Source of the DNA: G963556115 sp963666605 | GTDB taxonomy: Bacteria > Planctomycetota > SZUA-567 | Reading direction: 5' to 3' | Assembly: GCA_965140405.1 (NCBI GenBank) | Contig: OZ223208.1 | Span: 1,364,001 to 1,428,000, forward strand | DNA length: 64,000 bases | Part shown: positions 54,966 through 64,000 of the stretch, one piece after another | Layout: each line of letters begins with the position of its first letter | Position numbering within the stretch: the stretch's first letter is position 1 | The notes under the pieces: model-generated | Database searches by the model: none | Told to the model about the DNA's origin: nothing | The model's input: only the letters and a program-made list of their open reading frames with translations | Position numbers and translations under genes: made by a program

Positions 54966-56666
54966 ATGCCACAAAGAATAATTATAAGACTACATAATCT
55001 TTGCTACGCAATTATTATCGTAACGCTATTAATGTGTTGCGCTTATAACAATTCAGTAGTAGCTGCTGAGAAAAAAACTACTACTGATTGGCAAAGTATG
55101 GAGGATTTCTTCCTTCTGTTAAAAGGTACTAAAAATAAACAAACTAGAATCAAATTATATAATAAAGTTGTAGATAAAAAACTAATTTCATATGCAGATG
55201 CACTAGATGCCTACAAACGTGGTGTACTCTCTATTCGAGAAGGAGTACTCGTGATATATGAAAAATCACTGAGTGCCGGAGGTGAAAAGGTATACCCACT
55301 TGTATATGCTACAACTGGAGAGAAGGTCTTAGGCTCGGATGGAGAGCAGGTACTTATGAATGCATATGTAGATATGCTCAAAGCAAAAAGACCTGATAGA
55401 AATATTATTAGTGATACTGTTAAAGCATTAAATTTAAGAAACGAGGATCAAAATAAGCAGAGAGAAGCCATCATTGCTGCAGCACAAAGAATAGATATTT
55501 CTGCTCTACCTATTCTAAAAGAAATACAAAATACAAAGAACACTAATACTCCATATGTTCGTGAGGCAATTGCTATCATCAAGCTAAATACGGTTGAAGA
55601 AGATTCTAAATTACTAAGCGCTATAAACACTCTTTCTGACTCTGGCACTATTAGTGCTCAAGTTGCACTAAATGATTATAAAAACACACATAAAAATTTA
55701 GATCCAAAAATTATGATTGCTATAAATAAAGCAAACGCGAATATTGATTGGGATCAAAAGGTTATCAAATTTGTTAGAAATACTTTTGCTGGGCTCTCAC
55801 TTGGAAGCATTCTAATATTACTTGCATTGGGATTGTCTGTAATATTTGGACTCATGGGTGTAATTAATATGGCTCATGGTGAATTTATGATGCTGGGAGC
55901 TTTTACTACATACGTGGTTTGCGAAATATTCAAAAAGTATATGCCTACTGAGTGGTTTGACTACTACTTCATTGTCGCAATACCTGCTGCATTCTTAGTA
56001 GCTGCAATGGTAGGCTATATCTGTGAACTAATAATAATTAAAAAATTATATGGAAGACCATATGAAACTATTTTAGCGACATGGGGACTTTCATTAGTAT
56101 TGATACAATCTGTAAGAATTATATTTGGGGACACTTTGTCACTCACTCCGCCGTCTTGGCTTACTGGTGGCTGGGAAGTGACTCCTGATCTTATTCTTCC
56201 AGTGAACAGAATCTTTATCATAGTATTCTCTGCAACATGTGTATTCTTGTTCTACCTACTTATTCAAAAGACAAAACTCGGGCTACTAGTTAGGGCAACT
56301 ACACAAGATAGACCAACTGCTGATAGTTGTGGTGTTCCAGTGAGACAAATTGATGGATTAACCTTCGCTATAGGCTCTGGCCTGGCAGGACTAGCTGGGT
56401 GTGCTGTGCCACTATTTGATAAAATTAACCCAAGTATGGGTCAGAGTTATATAGTAGATAGTTTTATGGTTGTCGTACTTGGCGGAGTAGGAAAACTTGC
56501 AGGTATTGTACTCGGTGGATTAGGACTAGGATTTGTTAGTAAATACCTTGAGCCAATTAGTGGTGCAGTTTATGGTAAAGTGATAGTACTTATGCTTATA
56601 GTAATGTTCTTGCAGTGGAGACCTTCTGGGCTATTCCCTGCCAAAGGACGTAATGCCGACGACTAG
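54966..56666 (+). CDS. urtB: Urea ABC transporter, permease UrtB
   Basis: 566 residues from the ATG with AAGGTGAG upstream (a GTG 12 bases earlier is less likely). Long N-terminal extracytoplasmic part after a signal-like helix, as in typical UrtB, then a LivH-type permease with about eight membrane helices from residue ~280: SLGSILILLALGLSVIFGLMG and INMAHGEFMMLGAFTTYV. Second gene of the urea importer, 104 bases after urtA. Confidence 0.95.
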   Translation: MPQRIIIRLHNLCYAIIIVTLLMCCAYNNSVVAAEKKTTTDWQSMEDFFLLLKGTKNKQTRIKLYNKVVDKKLISYADALDAYKRGVLSIREGVLVIYEKSLSAGGEKVYPLVYATTGEKVLGSDGEQVLMNAYVDMLKAKRPDRNIISDTVKALNLRNEDQNKQREAIIAAAQRIDISALPILKEIQNTKNTNTPYVREAIAIIKLNTVEEDSKLLSAINTLSDSGTISAQVALNDYKNTHKNLDPKIMIAINKANANIDWDQKVIKFVRNTFAGLSLGSILILLALGLSVIFGLMGVINMAHGEFMMLGAFTTYVVCEIFKKYMPTEWFDYYFIVAIPAAFLVAAMVGYICELIIIKKLYGRPYETILATWGLSLVLIQSVRIIFGDTLSLTPPSWLTGGWEVTPDLILPVNRIFIIVFSATCVFLFYLLIQKTKLGLLVRATTQDRPTADSCGVPVRQIDGLTFAIGSGLAGLAGCAVPLFDKINPSMGQSYIVDSFMVVVLGGVGKLAGIVLGGLGLGFVSKYLEPISGAVYGKVIVLMLIVMFLQWRPSGLFPAKGRNADD

Positions 56667-56715
56667 TTTTAAACGACAAAACTAATAAATAATATTGATT
56701 ATAGATGGAGTAATA

Positions 56716-58203
56716 ATGACTGGTATAGAAAAACTACACCTTCCTGAAGAAGAAGAAATTGCACCTGCGGTGCGGTCACTAAGGCTCTGGGGAAAGATTG
56801 CAGCGTTATTCGTGCTCTTTATTCTAATTCCTGTTCTAAGTAGTTTAGGAATTATGGAAGATCCATTCGTTAATAGACTAGGCAGATACCTCTGCTTTGC
56901 AATATGTGCTATAGGAATAGATCTTGCATGGGGATACACCGGTATCCTTGGGCTATGTCAAGCCATGTTCTTTACTCTTGGTGGTTATGCTATGGCTATG
57001 CACCTAAGCTTACCACAAGGTGGTGGAGATGTGCGAGCCGAATATAATAGTATCCCACAGTTCTTTTTCTTTAATAATGTAGAAACTCTACCAAAATTTT
57101 GGGAGCCATTTACCTCACTACCTTTTGCACTTGTAGCATGTATCCTTATACCTACTTTAATTGGTCTTTGCTTTGGGTTCTTCGTTTTCAGAAGTAAAGT
57201 CAAAGGTGTTTACTTTACTATCATTACTCAAGCGATAGCTTGGGGAGCATACCTAATATTCTGTAGAAATGAGTTGCTACTTGGTGGAACTAATGGACTT
57301 ACAAACTTTTACAAAGGGCTCAATCAATCTCCAAACTGGATCATAGCTCTCTACTTAATATCTGCCTTTGTACTTGTTCTAGTTTACATACTCGCTAAAA
57401 AATTGACCCTGAGCAGGCTTGGAAGACTTATGGTAGCGGTACGTGATAAGCAGATGCTTCTTAATTTTATTGGATACCGTGCATCTTCTGTACAGCTATT
57501 TGCTTTTACTATTTCTGCTTTTATTGCTGGTATTGGCGGTATGCTTTATGTACCACAGAATGGAATTATTACTCCAAACATTATGCGTGTAGAAGACTCT
57601 ATCTGGATGGTAATCTGGGTCGCACTTGGAGGAAGAGGTAACCTATGGGGAGCGATTATTGGGGCACTTCTTACAAACTTTGCCTTCTCTATTCTTACTT
57701 CTGATCTACCTAGTGTTTGGCCTTTCATCCAAGGTGGTATGTTCCTTGCCGTTGTACTAATGTTCCCTGATGGCATCTCTGGACTTTGGAAAAAATTTGA
57801 AAAAGAGCATAAGTTATATGCTACACCTTTATGGAGATTTGGCTTTGTTATCACAGTTATTCTTATTGGCTGTATTATACTTTGCAGTAATTCAATAGAT
57901 CTCAGTTCTAGTATAATTGGTCATGTTTCAATATACTTCGCTATGATTGCCCTAACCTTAATACCGCTCGGTAAGTGTAAAGAGTATTCGGGGCTGGCTC
58001 TACTTGGTGTTTTAATCTTCTTTATGTTAGAGGCATTAGGACTTATGCCTGATAGCGTGAATATCTCACTTTTTGATATTCCAATTAAATATATCGTCTT
58101 TATTTTAGTCCTATTATATCCAGCTATTATGGGCTACAGAGCCGGAAAAGCAACTGAAGCAAGAGTCATGTCACAAAACGCTGAAGAATTGAGAGGAGCA
58201 TAA
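56716..58203 (+). CDS. urtC: Urea ABC transporter, permease UrtC
   Basis: 495 residues from the ATG with GGAG upstream. LivM-type inner-membrane permease: CAIGIDLAWGYTGILGLCQAMFF and GRLMVAVRDKQMLLNFIGY; GGRGNLWGAIIGALLTNF near the end. The C-terminal hundred residues add extra membrane helices. Its stop overlaps the urtD start (TAATG), so the two are translationally coupled. Confidence 0.95.
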   Translation: MTGIEKLHLPEEEEIAPAVRSLRLWGKIAALFVLFILIPVLSSLGIMEDPFVNRLGRYLCFAICAIGIDLAWGYTGILGLCQAMFFTLGGYAMAMHLSLPQGGGDVRAEYNSIPQFFFFNNVETLPKFWEPFTSLPFALVACILIPTLIGLCFGFFVFRSKVKGVYFTIITQAIAWGAYLIFCRNELLLGGTNGLTNFYKGLNQSPNWIIALYLISAFVLVLVYILAKKLTLSRLGRLMVAVRDKQMLLNFIGYRASSVQLFAFTISAFIAGIGGMLYVPQNGIITPNIMRVEDSIWMVIWVALGGRGNLWGAIIGALLTNFAFSILTSDLPSVWPFIQGGMFLAVVLMFPDGISGLWKKFEKEHKLYATPLWRFGFVITVILIGCIILCSNSIDLSSSIIGHVSIYFAMIALTLIPLGKCKEYSGLALLGVLIFFMLEALGLMPDSVNISLFDIPIKYIVFILVLLYPAIMGYRAGKATEARVMSQNAEELRGA

Positions 58204-59000
58204 TGTCTGAAAATATGACCCCGAGTACTAGAATCATAAAAGATAATATGTCTATTAATTGGGCTGAACATTATCTTATATATCTGCAAGATATTATTGT
58301 TGAGTTTGATGGTTTTAGAGCACTCGATATAGATCACTTCGGTGTATACTTCAATGAACTTCGTGTTGTTATTGGTCCAAATGGCGCTGGTAAATCAACT
58401 ATGTGTGATGTTATAACGAGCAGAACACAGCTAAAAGAAGGTGATATTTTTTTTGATAAAGCAAATATCAAACAATATAGTGATGTTGAAGTAGCGCGTA
58501 TGGGTATCGGAAGAAAATTTCAAAAGCCTACAGTATTTGACAGTCTTACTGTACTTGAAAATATGGAGCTCGCTCTACCAAGAGATAGAGGGATTCTTTC
58601 AAATATTTGGTCTATACCAAACCGTAGCGAGATTGGATATATTATGACTATTTTAGAAAGAGTTGGCTTGGCAGATGATGTCCATACCAAAGCGAAGTAT
58701 CTTTCACATGGTCAAAGACAGTGGCTCGCTATCAGTATGGTGATAATAGCAAAACCAAAGTTACTACTTGTTGATGAACCAGCAGCCGGGTTAACTGATA
58801 AAGAAACAGAGCTTACTGCTGAATTATTACTAGAACTAAAAGGTGATCATACAATTATTGTGATTGAACATGATATGGACTTTGTAAGAATGCTCAACTC
58901 CCAGGTAACAGTTTTAAATGAAGGCAAAATTTTAGCTGAAGGCTCTCTTGATGAAGTACAAAATAATGATGAAGTAGTGCAGGCATACTTGGGAAGATAA
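58203..59000 (+). CDS. urtD: Urea ABC transporter, ATPase UrtD
   Basis: 265 residues. LivG-type ATPase energising urea uptake. Walker A IGPNGAGKSTMCDVI, signature LSHGQRQWLAI, Walker B LLLVDEPAAGLTDKE, switch His in IVIEHDMDFV. The first ~25 residues are a poorly conserved extension. Overlaps urtC by one base. Confidence 0.95.
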   Translation: MSENMTPSTRIIKDNMSINWAEHYLIYLQDIIVEFDGFRALDIDHFGVYFNELRVVIGPNGAGKSTMCDVITSRTQLKEGDIFFDKANIKQYSDVEVARMGIGRKFQKPTVFDSLTVLENMELALPRDRGILSNIWSIPNRSEIGYIMTILERVGLADDVHTKAKYLSHGQRQWLAISMVIIAKPKLLLVDEPAAGLTDKETELTAELLLELKGDHTIIVIEHDMDFVRMLNSQVTVLNEGKILAEGSLDEVQNNDEVVQAYLGR

Positions 59001-59036
59001 AATTACGATTATATTCGTTAGGAGATAGGTGTTAGG

Positions 59037-59732
59037 ATGTTAAAAATTTCTGATATTAGCTTTGCATATGGTGAAGTTAAAACACTACATAATATTGATA
59101 TGCAGATGATGCCTGGTACTGTCACATGTATTACTGGTCGTAATGGTGTTGGCAAGACTACTCTACTTGAAAATATCATGGGCACACTTCAGACAAAGTC
59201 TGGAGCAATTGAACTTCAAGGTGAAAACATCACTTTGCTTGCGGGAAACAAGCGAGCACGGAAAGGTATTGCACTAGTCCCTCAAGGTAGACATATATTC
59301 CCACGACTTAGTGTTGAAGAAAATTTAAAAATTGGACTCGAAGCAAGGGTTGATCGCTCCAGAGAGATTCCTCAGTTTATTTATGATCTCTTTCCAGTCT
59401 TGAAAGATATGGGTGCAAGAATGGGGGGAGACCTTTCTGGGGGACAACAACAACAACTTGCAATTGGCAGAGCTCTGGCAGGAGATCCACTTGCGCTACT
59501 ACTTGATGAACCTACCGAAGGTATACAGCCAAATATTATACAACAAATTGGTGAAGTTCTTGTGGATCTTGCAAAAAATCGAAATTTAATTGTTGTTATT
59601 GTAGAACAATATCTAGATTTTATTCGTGAGATAGGTGACAATTTTTATCTTATGAATCGTGGTAGAGTAGTTGCTGATGGAGAAATTACTACCTTGACCG
59701 ATGAACTAGTCACAGAATACCTACATGTCTAG
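59037..59732 (+). CDS. urtE: Urea ABC transporter, ATPase UrtE
   Basis: 231 residues. LivF-type ATPase, partner of UrtD. Walker A ITGRNGVGKTTLLENIMG, signature LSGGQQQQLAIGRAL, Walker B LLLDEPTEGIQPNI, VIVEQYLDF. FAYGEVKTLHNIDM at the N-terminus is typical. Last gene of urt; the urease genes follow 140 bases later from their own promoter. Confidence 0.96.
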   Translation: MLKISDISFAYGEVKTLHNIDMQMMPGTVTCITGRNGVGKTTLLENIMGTLQTKSGAIELQGENITLLAGNKRARKGIALVPQGRHIFPRLSVEENLKIGLEARVDRSREIPQFIYDLFPVLKDMGARMGGDLSGGQQQQLAIGRALAGDPLALLLDEPTEGIQPNIIQQIGEVLVDLAKNRNLIVVIVEQYLDFIREIGDNFYLMNRGRVVADGEITTLTDELVTEYLHV

Positions 59733-59744
59733 TATTTGATTTTA

Positions 59745-59773
59745 TTTACATAATCACCTTAACAGTATATAAT
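59745..59773 (+). promoter_or_regulatory. Promoter of urease operon
   Basis: TTTACA (59745-59750), 17-base spacer, TATAAT (59768-59773), between urtE and ureAB. Allows urease to be made separately from the importer. Confidence 0.65.
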
Positions 59774-59803
59774 ATGATTATGAAAATGTGCTAAACGTTA
59801 TAT

Positions 59804-59826
59804 GCAGGGGGCGAATAGCCTCTTGC
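59804..59826 (+). promoter_or_regulatory. Hairpin in urease leader
   Basis: GCAGGGGGC and GCCTCTTGC form a 9-bp stem with two G-U pairs and loop GAATA, 46 bases before the ureAB start. Possible leader control. Confidence 0.35.
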
Positions 59827-59872
59827 ACCCTCGTATTGTTTTGTCATGAATCTTTTTTGTAAGGAATATTTT

Positions 59873-60634
59873 ATGCATCTATCACCAAAAGAAATTGAAA
59901 AATTGATGCTGCATAATGCTGGAGCTCTAGCTCAAAAGCGTTATAGCAGAGGGTTACGACTAAATTATGTTGAAGCTATAGCTCTCATTGCTGCTCAAGC
60001 TCTCGAGTTTATTCGTGATGGCAACTCAGTTGCTGATCTTATGGAAAAGGGTAAACGTATACTAGGTATTGCCGAAGTAATGCCGGGTGTTAGTGAAATG
60101 ATTCATGAAGTTCAGATTGAGGGAACCTTCAAAGACGGAACAAAATTACTCACTATACATCAACCAGTTTGCTCAGAATGGGGTGAAGAAAAACTTGCAC
60201 TCTATAGCTCAGGACTGACTAGAATTACCAAACCTGAAAGTAATATTAAGGAAGCTATGCTTGTTCCTGGAAGAATGACTGCGGGAGAAGGTATAATAAA
60301 ACTCAACATAGGCAGAAACACTAAGATAATCACTGTTTTAAATACCGGAGATCGTCCAGTTCAAGTTGGATCTCATTATCCATTCTTTGAAGTAAATCCT
60401 TTACTTGAATTTGATAGAAATGCAGCATACGGTATGCGACTAAACTTGCCTTCAGGCACAGCGGTCCGCTTTGAACCTGGTGAAAGTAAGGATGTAGAAC
60501 TTGTAGAACTTGCTGGTGAAAAGATAGAGATTGGCGCAAATGCACTTGTTGACGGCAAACTTGAGACCAATAAAGAAGCTGCAATTTCTAAAATGGTAGA
60601 ACTTGGATTCAAGACAAAGAGAGAAGGAGTATAA
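59873..60634 (+). CDS. ureAB: Fused urease gamma-beta subunit
   Basis: 253 residues. The gamma part (MHLSPKEIEKLMLHNAGALAQKRYSRGLRLNYVEA, to about residue 100) is joined directly to the beta part (LVPGRMTAGEGIIKLNIGRNTKI, then GDRPVQVGSHYPFFEVNPLLEFDR). The same fusion is known in Helicobacter UreA, which is slightly shorter. Structural subunit of the nickel urease. ATG 59873 has AAGG upstream; nine codons further up are not expected in UreA. Followed after two bases by ureC. Confidence 0.97.
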   Translation: MHLSPKEIEKLMLHNAGALAQKRYSRGLRLNYVEAIALIAAQALEFIRDGNSVADLMEKGKRILGIAEVMPGVSEMIHEVQIEGTFKDGTKLLTIHQPVCSEWGEEKLALYSSGLTRITKPESNIKEAMLVPGRMTAGEGIIKLNIGRNTKIITVLNTGDRPVQVGSHYPFFEVNPLLEFDRNAAYGMRLNLPSGTAVRFEPGESKDVELVELAGEKIEIGANALVDGKLETNKEAAISKMVELGFKTKREGV

Positions 60635-60636
60635 TC

Positions 60637-62349
60637 ATGGCAAGAGAAATTAGTAAGCAGGCATACCTCGACATGTATGGTCCAACTATTGGTGATAAAG
60701 TGAGACTTGGTGACACATGCTTGGAGATTGAAGTAGAAAAAGATTATACCATATACGGTGAAGAGTGTAAATTTGGCGGTGGCAAAGTTCTTAGAGATGG
60801 TATGGGACAGGCTGCTGGGGTATCTCAAAAAGATGCACTTGATACCATTATTACCAACGCTCTTATTGTCGACTATACAGGAATATATAAAGCAGATATC
60901 GGTATTAAAGATGGCATGATTAAAGGAATTGGTAAAGCTGGTAACCCTCATATTATGCCTGAAGTAAATAAAGATATGATTGTCGGTGTTACTACTGAAG
61001 CTATTGCAGGCGAAGGTATGATTATTACCGCAGGAGGTATCGATGCTCATATTCACTTTATCTGCCCTCAACAAATAGAAGAAGCTCTTGCAAGCGGTAT
61101 TACTACAATGATAGGTGGAGGTACCGGTCCAGCGACAGGTACTAATGCTACAACCTGTACACCTGGAGCATTCCATATCGAAATGATGCTGCGGGCAACT
61201 GAACAATATCCTCTTAATTTTGGTTTCCTAGCTAAAGGAAATTCGTCTAGACCAGAAGGACTTACCGAACAGATAGAAGGTGGCGCCCTAGGGCTAAAAC
61301 TTCACGAAGACTGGGGGACAACACCAGCAGCAATCGATAGTTGTCTTGATATTGCTGGAAAGTATGATGTTCAGGTCTCTATACATACAGATACTCTAAA
61401 CGAAAGCGGTTGTGTTGAAAATACCTGTGCAGCCTTCAAGGGTAGAACAATACATACATTTCACACCGAAGGTGCAGGAGGAGGCCATGCTCCAGATATT
61501 ATTCGACTCTGCTCTGAAAGCAATGTACTACCTTCTTCTACAAATCCGACTATGCCGTATACAGTAAATACAATTGATGAGCATCTAGATATGTTGATGG
61601 TTTGTCATCACCTTGATAAAAATATCCCAGAAGACGTAGCGTTTGCCGAAAGTCGTATTAGAGGAGAGACTATTGCAGCGGAGGATATTCTTCACGATAT
61701 GGGTGCGTTCTCAATGATGGCTTCTGATTCGCAGGCAATGGGTAGAGTTAGTGAAGTAATAACTCGTACTTGGCAAGCTGCTCATAAAATGAAAGAGCAA
61801 CGTGGGGCGCTTAAAGAAGATGAAGGCAACGGAAATGATAATTTTAGGGTAAAACGCTACATTGCAAAATATACTATCAATCCTGCTGTAACACAAGGTA
61901 TTAGTAATTATATCGGCAGCGTAGAGGTAGGTAAACTTGCTGACCTTGTACTTTGGAAACCTGCGTTCTTCGGTAGCAAACCAGAAATCATTATAAAAGG
62001 TGGCATAATTGCTCAAGCACAGATGGGTGATCCTAATGCTTCTATACCAACACCTCAGCCATACTTTACCCGTCCAATGTTTGGTGCGCTTGGAAGTGCA
62101 ATAGGTAATAATTCTCTCGCCTTTGTATCTACTGCTAGTATCAATAATATCGATAGTTATGAACTCAAAAAGAAGCTTGCTCCAGTAAAGAACTGCACAA
62201 ATATTGGTAAGAAAGATATGCTTCTTAATACTCTTACACCTCATATCGAAATTGATCCACAGGAATATAAAGTCTTTGCAGATGGAATACACCTTGTATG
62301 CAAGCCTGCTACTGAACTTCCTCTAACACAAAGGTATAATTTATTTTAA
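60637..62349 (+). CDS. ureC: Urease alpha (catalytic) subunit
   Basis: 570 residues, full length. Hydrolyses urea to ammonia and carbamate at a di-nickel centre. Metal ligands are visible: GGIDAHIHFICP (two His), the carbamylated Lys in GLKLHEDWG, His in VSIHTDTLNE and FHTEGAGGGHAPD, and Asp in MASDSQAMGR. MVCHHLDKNIPEDVAFAESRIR holds the flap His. Overlaps ureF by one base. All active-site residues I can check are present. Confidence 0.98.
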   Translation: MAREISKQAYLDMYGPTIGDKVRLGDTCLEIEVEKDYTIYGEECKFGGGKVLRDGMGQAAGVSQKDALDTIITNALIVDYTGIYKADIGIKDGMIKGIGKAGNPHIMPEVNKDMIVGVTTEAIAGEGMIITAGGIDAHIHFICPQQIEEALASGITTMIGGGTGPATGTNATTCTPGAFHIEMMLRATEQYPLNFGFLAKGNSSRPEGLTEQIEGGALGLKLHEDWGTTPAAIDSCLDIAGKYDVQVSIHTDTLNESGCVENTCAAFKGRTIHTFHTEGAGGGHAPDIIRLCSESNVLPSSTNPTMPYTVNTIDEHLDMLMVCHHLDKNIPEDVAFAESRIRGETIAAEDILHDMGAFSMMASDSQAMGRVSEVITRTWQAAHKMKEQRGALKEDEGNGNDNFRVKRYIAKYTINPAVTQGISNYIGSVEVGKLADLVLWKPAFFGSKPEIIIKGGIIAQAQMGDPNASIPTPQPYFTRPMFGALGSAIGNNSLAFVSTASINNIDSYELKKKLAPVKNCTNIGKKDMLLNTLTPHIEIDPQEYKVFADGIHLVCKPATELPLTQRYNLF

Positions 62350-63029
62350 TGTCACAAAATAAGATAAATATGATAAGGTTGTATCAACTTGCTGATTCTA
62401 CTCTACCTACTGGAGGATTTGTTTTTTCTAGTGGATTGGAGTCTATAGCAAGGCTTGGGTGGCTACGTAATAGTGATGACATGTATAATTACTTGAACGT
62501 TCAATTAGAACAGGCTTGTACTGCAGAGATACCCTTTATTAATTCTCTAGTAAATAATATTGAATGCAATGATACCTTGAAAAAAATCATGAATTACTAT
62601 GATGCATTTATTCAAATTGAAGAGATTAGGAGTGCAAGTATCAGGCAAGCTCGTAGTTGGTTAGATATTCTTGTAGAGATTGATTCAAGTCTTAAGGATA
62701 TTAGTAAGTCATTATTATCTTTTTCGGGAATTTTACACTATACACCTGCATTTACTATTTCGCTTGTTACTTTAAATATTGAATTAAATATGATTAAAGA
62801 ATTATATCTATATGTGATTCTCAGAGACCAGATAAGTGCTGCTGTAAGATTAGGTCTTACTGGACCAACAAAAGGCGCTGGAATACTTTCACAACTTTTA
62901 CGCAGGACTGAAAAATATATAAATAAATATTCAGATTTAGAATATACTGATGCTTTTCGTGCAGCACCAATGCTCGAAATCGCCCAAGCAAAACACCATG
63001 AACTATATACAAAACTTTTTCAAAATTAA
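62349..63029 (+). CDS. ureF: Urease accessory protein UreF
   Basis: 226 residues. Chaperone that links UreD to UreG during nickel insertion. LYQLADSTLPTGGFVFSSGLESIARLGWL at the N-terminus and AAVRLGLTGPTKGAGIL in the second half are UreF marks. It starts within the ureC stop, so the two are coupled. ureE, which often precedes ureF, is absent. Confidence 0.94.
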   Translation: MSQNKINMIRLYQLADSTLPTGGFVFSSGLESIARLGWLRNSDDMYNYLNVQLEQACTAEIPFINSLVNNIECNDTLKKIMNYYDAFIQIEEIRSASIRQARSWLDILVEIDSSLKDISKSLLSFSGILHYTPAFTISLVTLNIELNMIKELYLYVILRDQISAAVRLGLTGPTKGAGILSQLLRRTEKYINKYSDLEYTDAFRAAPMLEIAQAKHHELYTKLFQN

Positions 63030-63054
63030 TAGATAAATATAAAGGACTTTTAAA

Positions 63055-63759
63055 ATGCATATGCATAATCACGATCATGAACATGAAAAAATGGAAAATC
63101 CAGGACAATTCGAGCTTCGAGAATTAGTTCGCAGTGACAGGGATTATACTAAGAGACAATTCACTATTGGTATTGGTGGACCGGTAGGTAGTGGGAAAAC
63201 TGCACTTGTTAAAGCTATATGTGAAAAGCTCCGCACAAAGTTCAAACTTGGAGTAGTAACAAACGATATATTTACAAAAGAAGATGCAGAATTTTTGACA
63301 AAGAACAGTGTCCTTGAGCCTGAGCATATCGTTGCGGTGGAAACAGGAGGCTGTCCACATGCTGCTATCAGAGAAGATATATCAATGAATATTGAAGCAT
63401 TAAATCTTTTGATGGAGCGTTTTAATGGAGATATCGACCTACTGTTTTTAGAAAGTGGTGGTGACAATCTTGCTGCTCACTATAGCAGAGAACTTGCAGA
63501 TTATTCCATATATGTCATTGATGTATCCGGTGGTGATAAAATTCCACGTAAAGGTGGCCCAGGAATTACCCAATCTGATCTCTTAGTAATTAATAAGACC
63601 GATCTTGCTCAATTAATTGGAGCTGATCTTGAGGTAATGGAAAGAGATTCAAAAATGATGCGTGGTGATGGACCAACTCTCTTTTCTCAAGCAAAGAATA
63701 ATATCGGTGTAGATGAAATTATAGATCATATCTTAAAAGCAAAAGAACAGGTGGTATAA
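63055..63759 (+). CDS. ureG: Urease accessory GTPase UreG
   Basis: 234 residues. GTPase that delivers nickel to apo-urease. P-loop GIGGPVGSGKTALVKAI, metal-binding CPH in VETGGCPHAAIRED, and LLVINKTDLA. The first ten residues include five His (MHMHNHDHEH), an N-terminal metal-binding stretch found in some UreG proteins. Since no ureE is present in the operon, this may help store or carry nickel; that part is inference. Confidence 0.97.
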   Translation: MHMHNHDHEHEKMENPGQFELRELVRSDRDYTKRQFTIGIGGPVGSGKTALVKAICEKLRTKFKLGVVTNDIFTKEDAEFLTKNSVLEPEHIVAVETGGCPHAAIREDISMNIEALNLLMERFNGDIDLLFLESGGDNLAAHYSRELADYSIYVIDVSGGDKIPRKGGPGITQSDLLVINKTDLAQLIGADLEVMERDSKMMRGDGPTLFSQAKNNIGVDEIIDHILKAKEQVV

Positions 63760-63765
63760 TAATCT

Positions 63766-64000
63766 ATGGAATTACCGATCTCTGAAAATAAATGCTACAT
63801 TAAATCAGAACTTATCCGAGGAAGATCCCGTCTTATACGTATGGTAAGTGTGCCGCCAATCAAATTTATCGCACCAGAATCTCATGCTTCTGGTGCGCTA
63901 TGCTTTATATCTAGCTACGGAGGAGGAATGCTCGGTGGAGATAGTGTTGCAATAAATGTTGAAATTTCTGAAGATTCAGCACTCGTACTACTTCCTCAAG
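63766..64000 (+). CDS. ureD: Urease accessory protein UreD (partial)
   Basis: The first 78 codons are in the window; the frame is open at the right end. SHASGALCFISSYGGGMLGGDSV matches the UreD/UreH core (G-G-x-L-x-G-D), and ALVLLPQ fits the following strand. It starts 6 bases after ureG. UreD binds apo-urease and receives nickel from UreG. Confidence 0.88.
   Translation, partial: MELPISENKCYIKSELIRGRSRLIRMVSVPPIKFIAPESHASGALCFISSYGGGMLGGDSVAINVEISEDSALVLLPQ

Noticed and set aside
60376..61206. 276-codon minus-strand frame
   Set aside because: Antisense to ureAB and ureC, with Cys/Ser-rich shadow composition.

Overview
The window is AT-rich DNA (both genes and spacers; G+C not counted) from a Gram-negative bacterium. 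Two RND pumps with membrane-fusion proteins, lipobox and Sec signal peptides, and two transmembrane chemoreceptors support a Gram-negative, motile cell. A zinc-ribbon/TPR Ser/Thr kinase, tandem sodium:solute symporters with a tiny accessory protein, a membrane pyrophosphatase and a CdsA with a divergent signature suggest the PVC superphylum, perhaps Lentisphaerota/Verrucomicrobiota. That placement is inference; no rRNA or marker tree is available here. Most genes stop with TAA or TAG, few with TGA. I see no IS element, prophage, CRISPR array, rRNA or tmRNA.

Layout. 0.1-9 kb: NAD synthetase, citrate synthase, PTS enzyme I, the uppS-cdsA lipid-carrier pair, and a receiver/histidine-kinase hybrid. 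9-13 kb: gatB, then a secreted protein with an in-frame TGA followed by 52 more coding-like codons and a SECIS-like hairpin, then a TPR membrane protein. 13.6-18.5 kb: a chemoreceptor with three copies of a sensor motif, and a K+-dependent-type membrane pyrophosphatase. 19-30 kb: two RND/MFP efflux systems flanking a U32 peptidase-family gene. 30-37 kb: hisC, the Ser/Thr kinase, symporter - 60-residue accessory protein - symporter, and an orphan Nif11-like small protein. 37-41 kb: a second chemoreceptor with tandem zinc-binding-like (CZB) modules, an AT-rich gap, and a multiply broken lipoprotein gene. 41-49.5 kb: mfd with a C-terminal extension, cobU, a phosphoesterase, an ABC-F ATPase, tpiA and tRNA-Tyr. 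49.5-52.5 kb: a DctPQM TRAP transporter. 53.6-64 kb: urtABCDE followed by ureAB(fused)-C-F-G-D; ureD runs off the end.

The last block is the clearest functional unit: UrtABCDE imports urea and urease splits it to ammonia and CO2, with UreF, UreG and UreD as nickel-insertion chaperones. ureE is absent from the cluster and UreG has a His-rich N-terminus. Sodium-linked symporters, a pyrophosphatase that may pump Na+ and a TRAP transporter point to ion-gradient-driven uptake. The broken gene and long AT-rich gaps (18.5-19.2, 39.7-40.2 and 52.5-53.6 kb) suggest some local gene decay.
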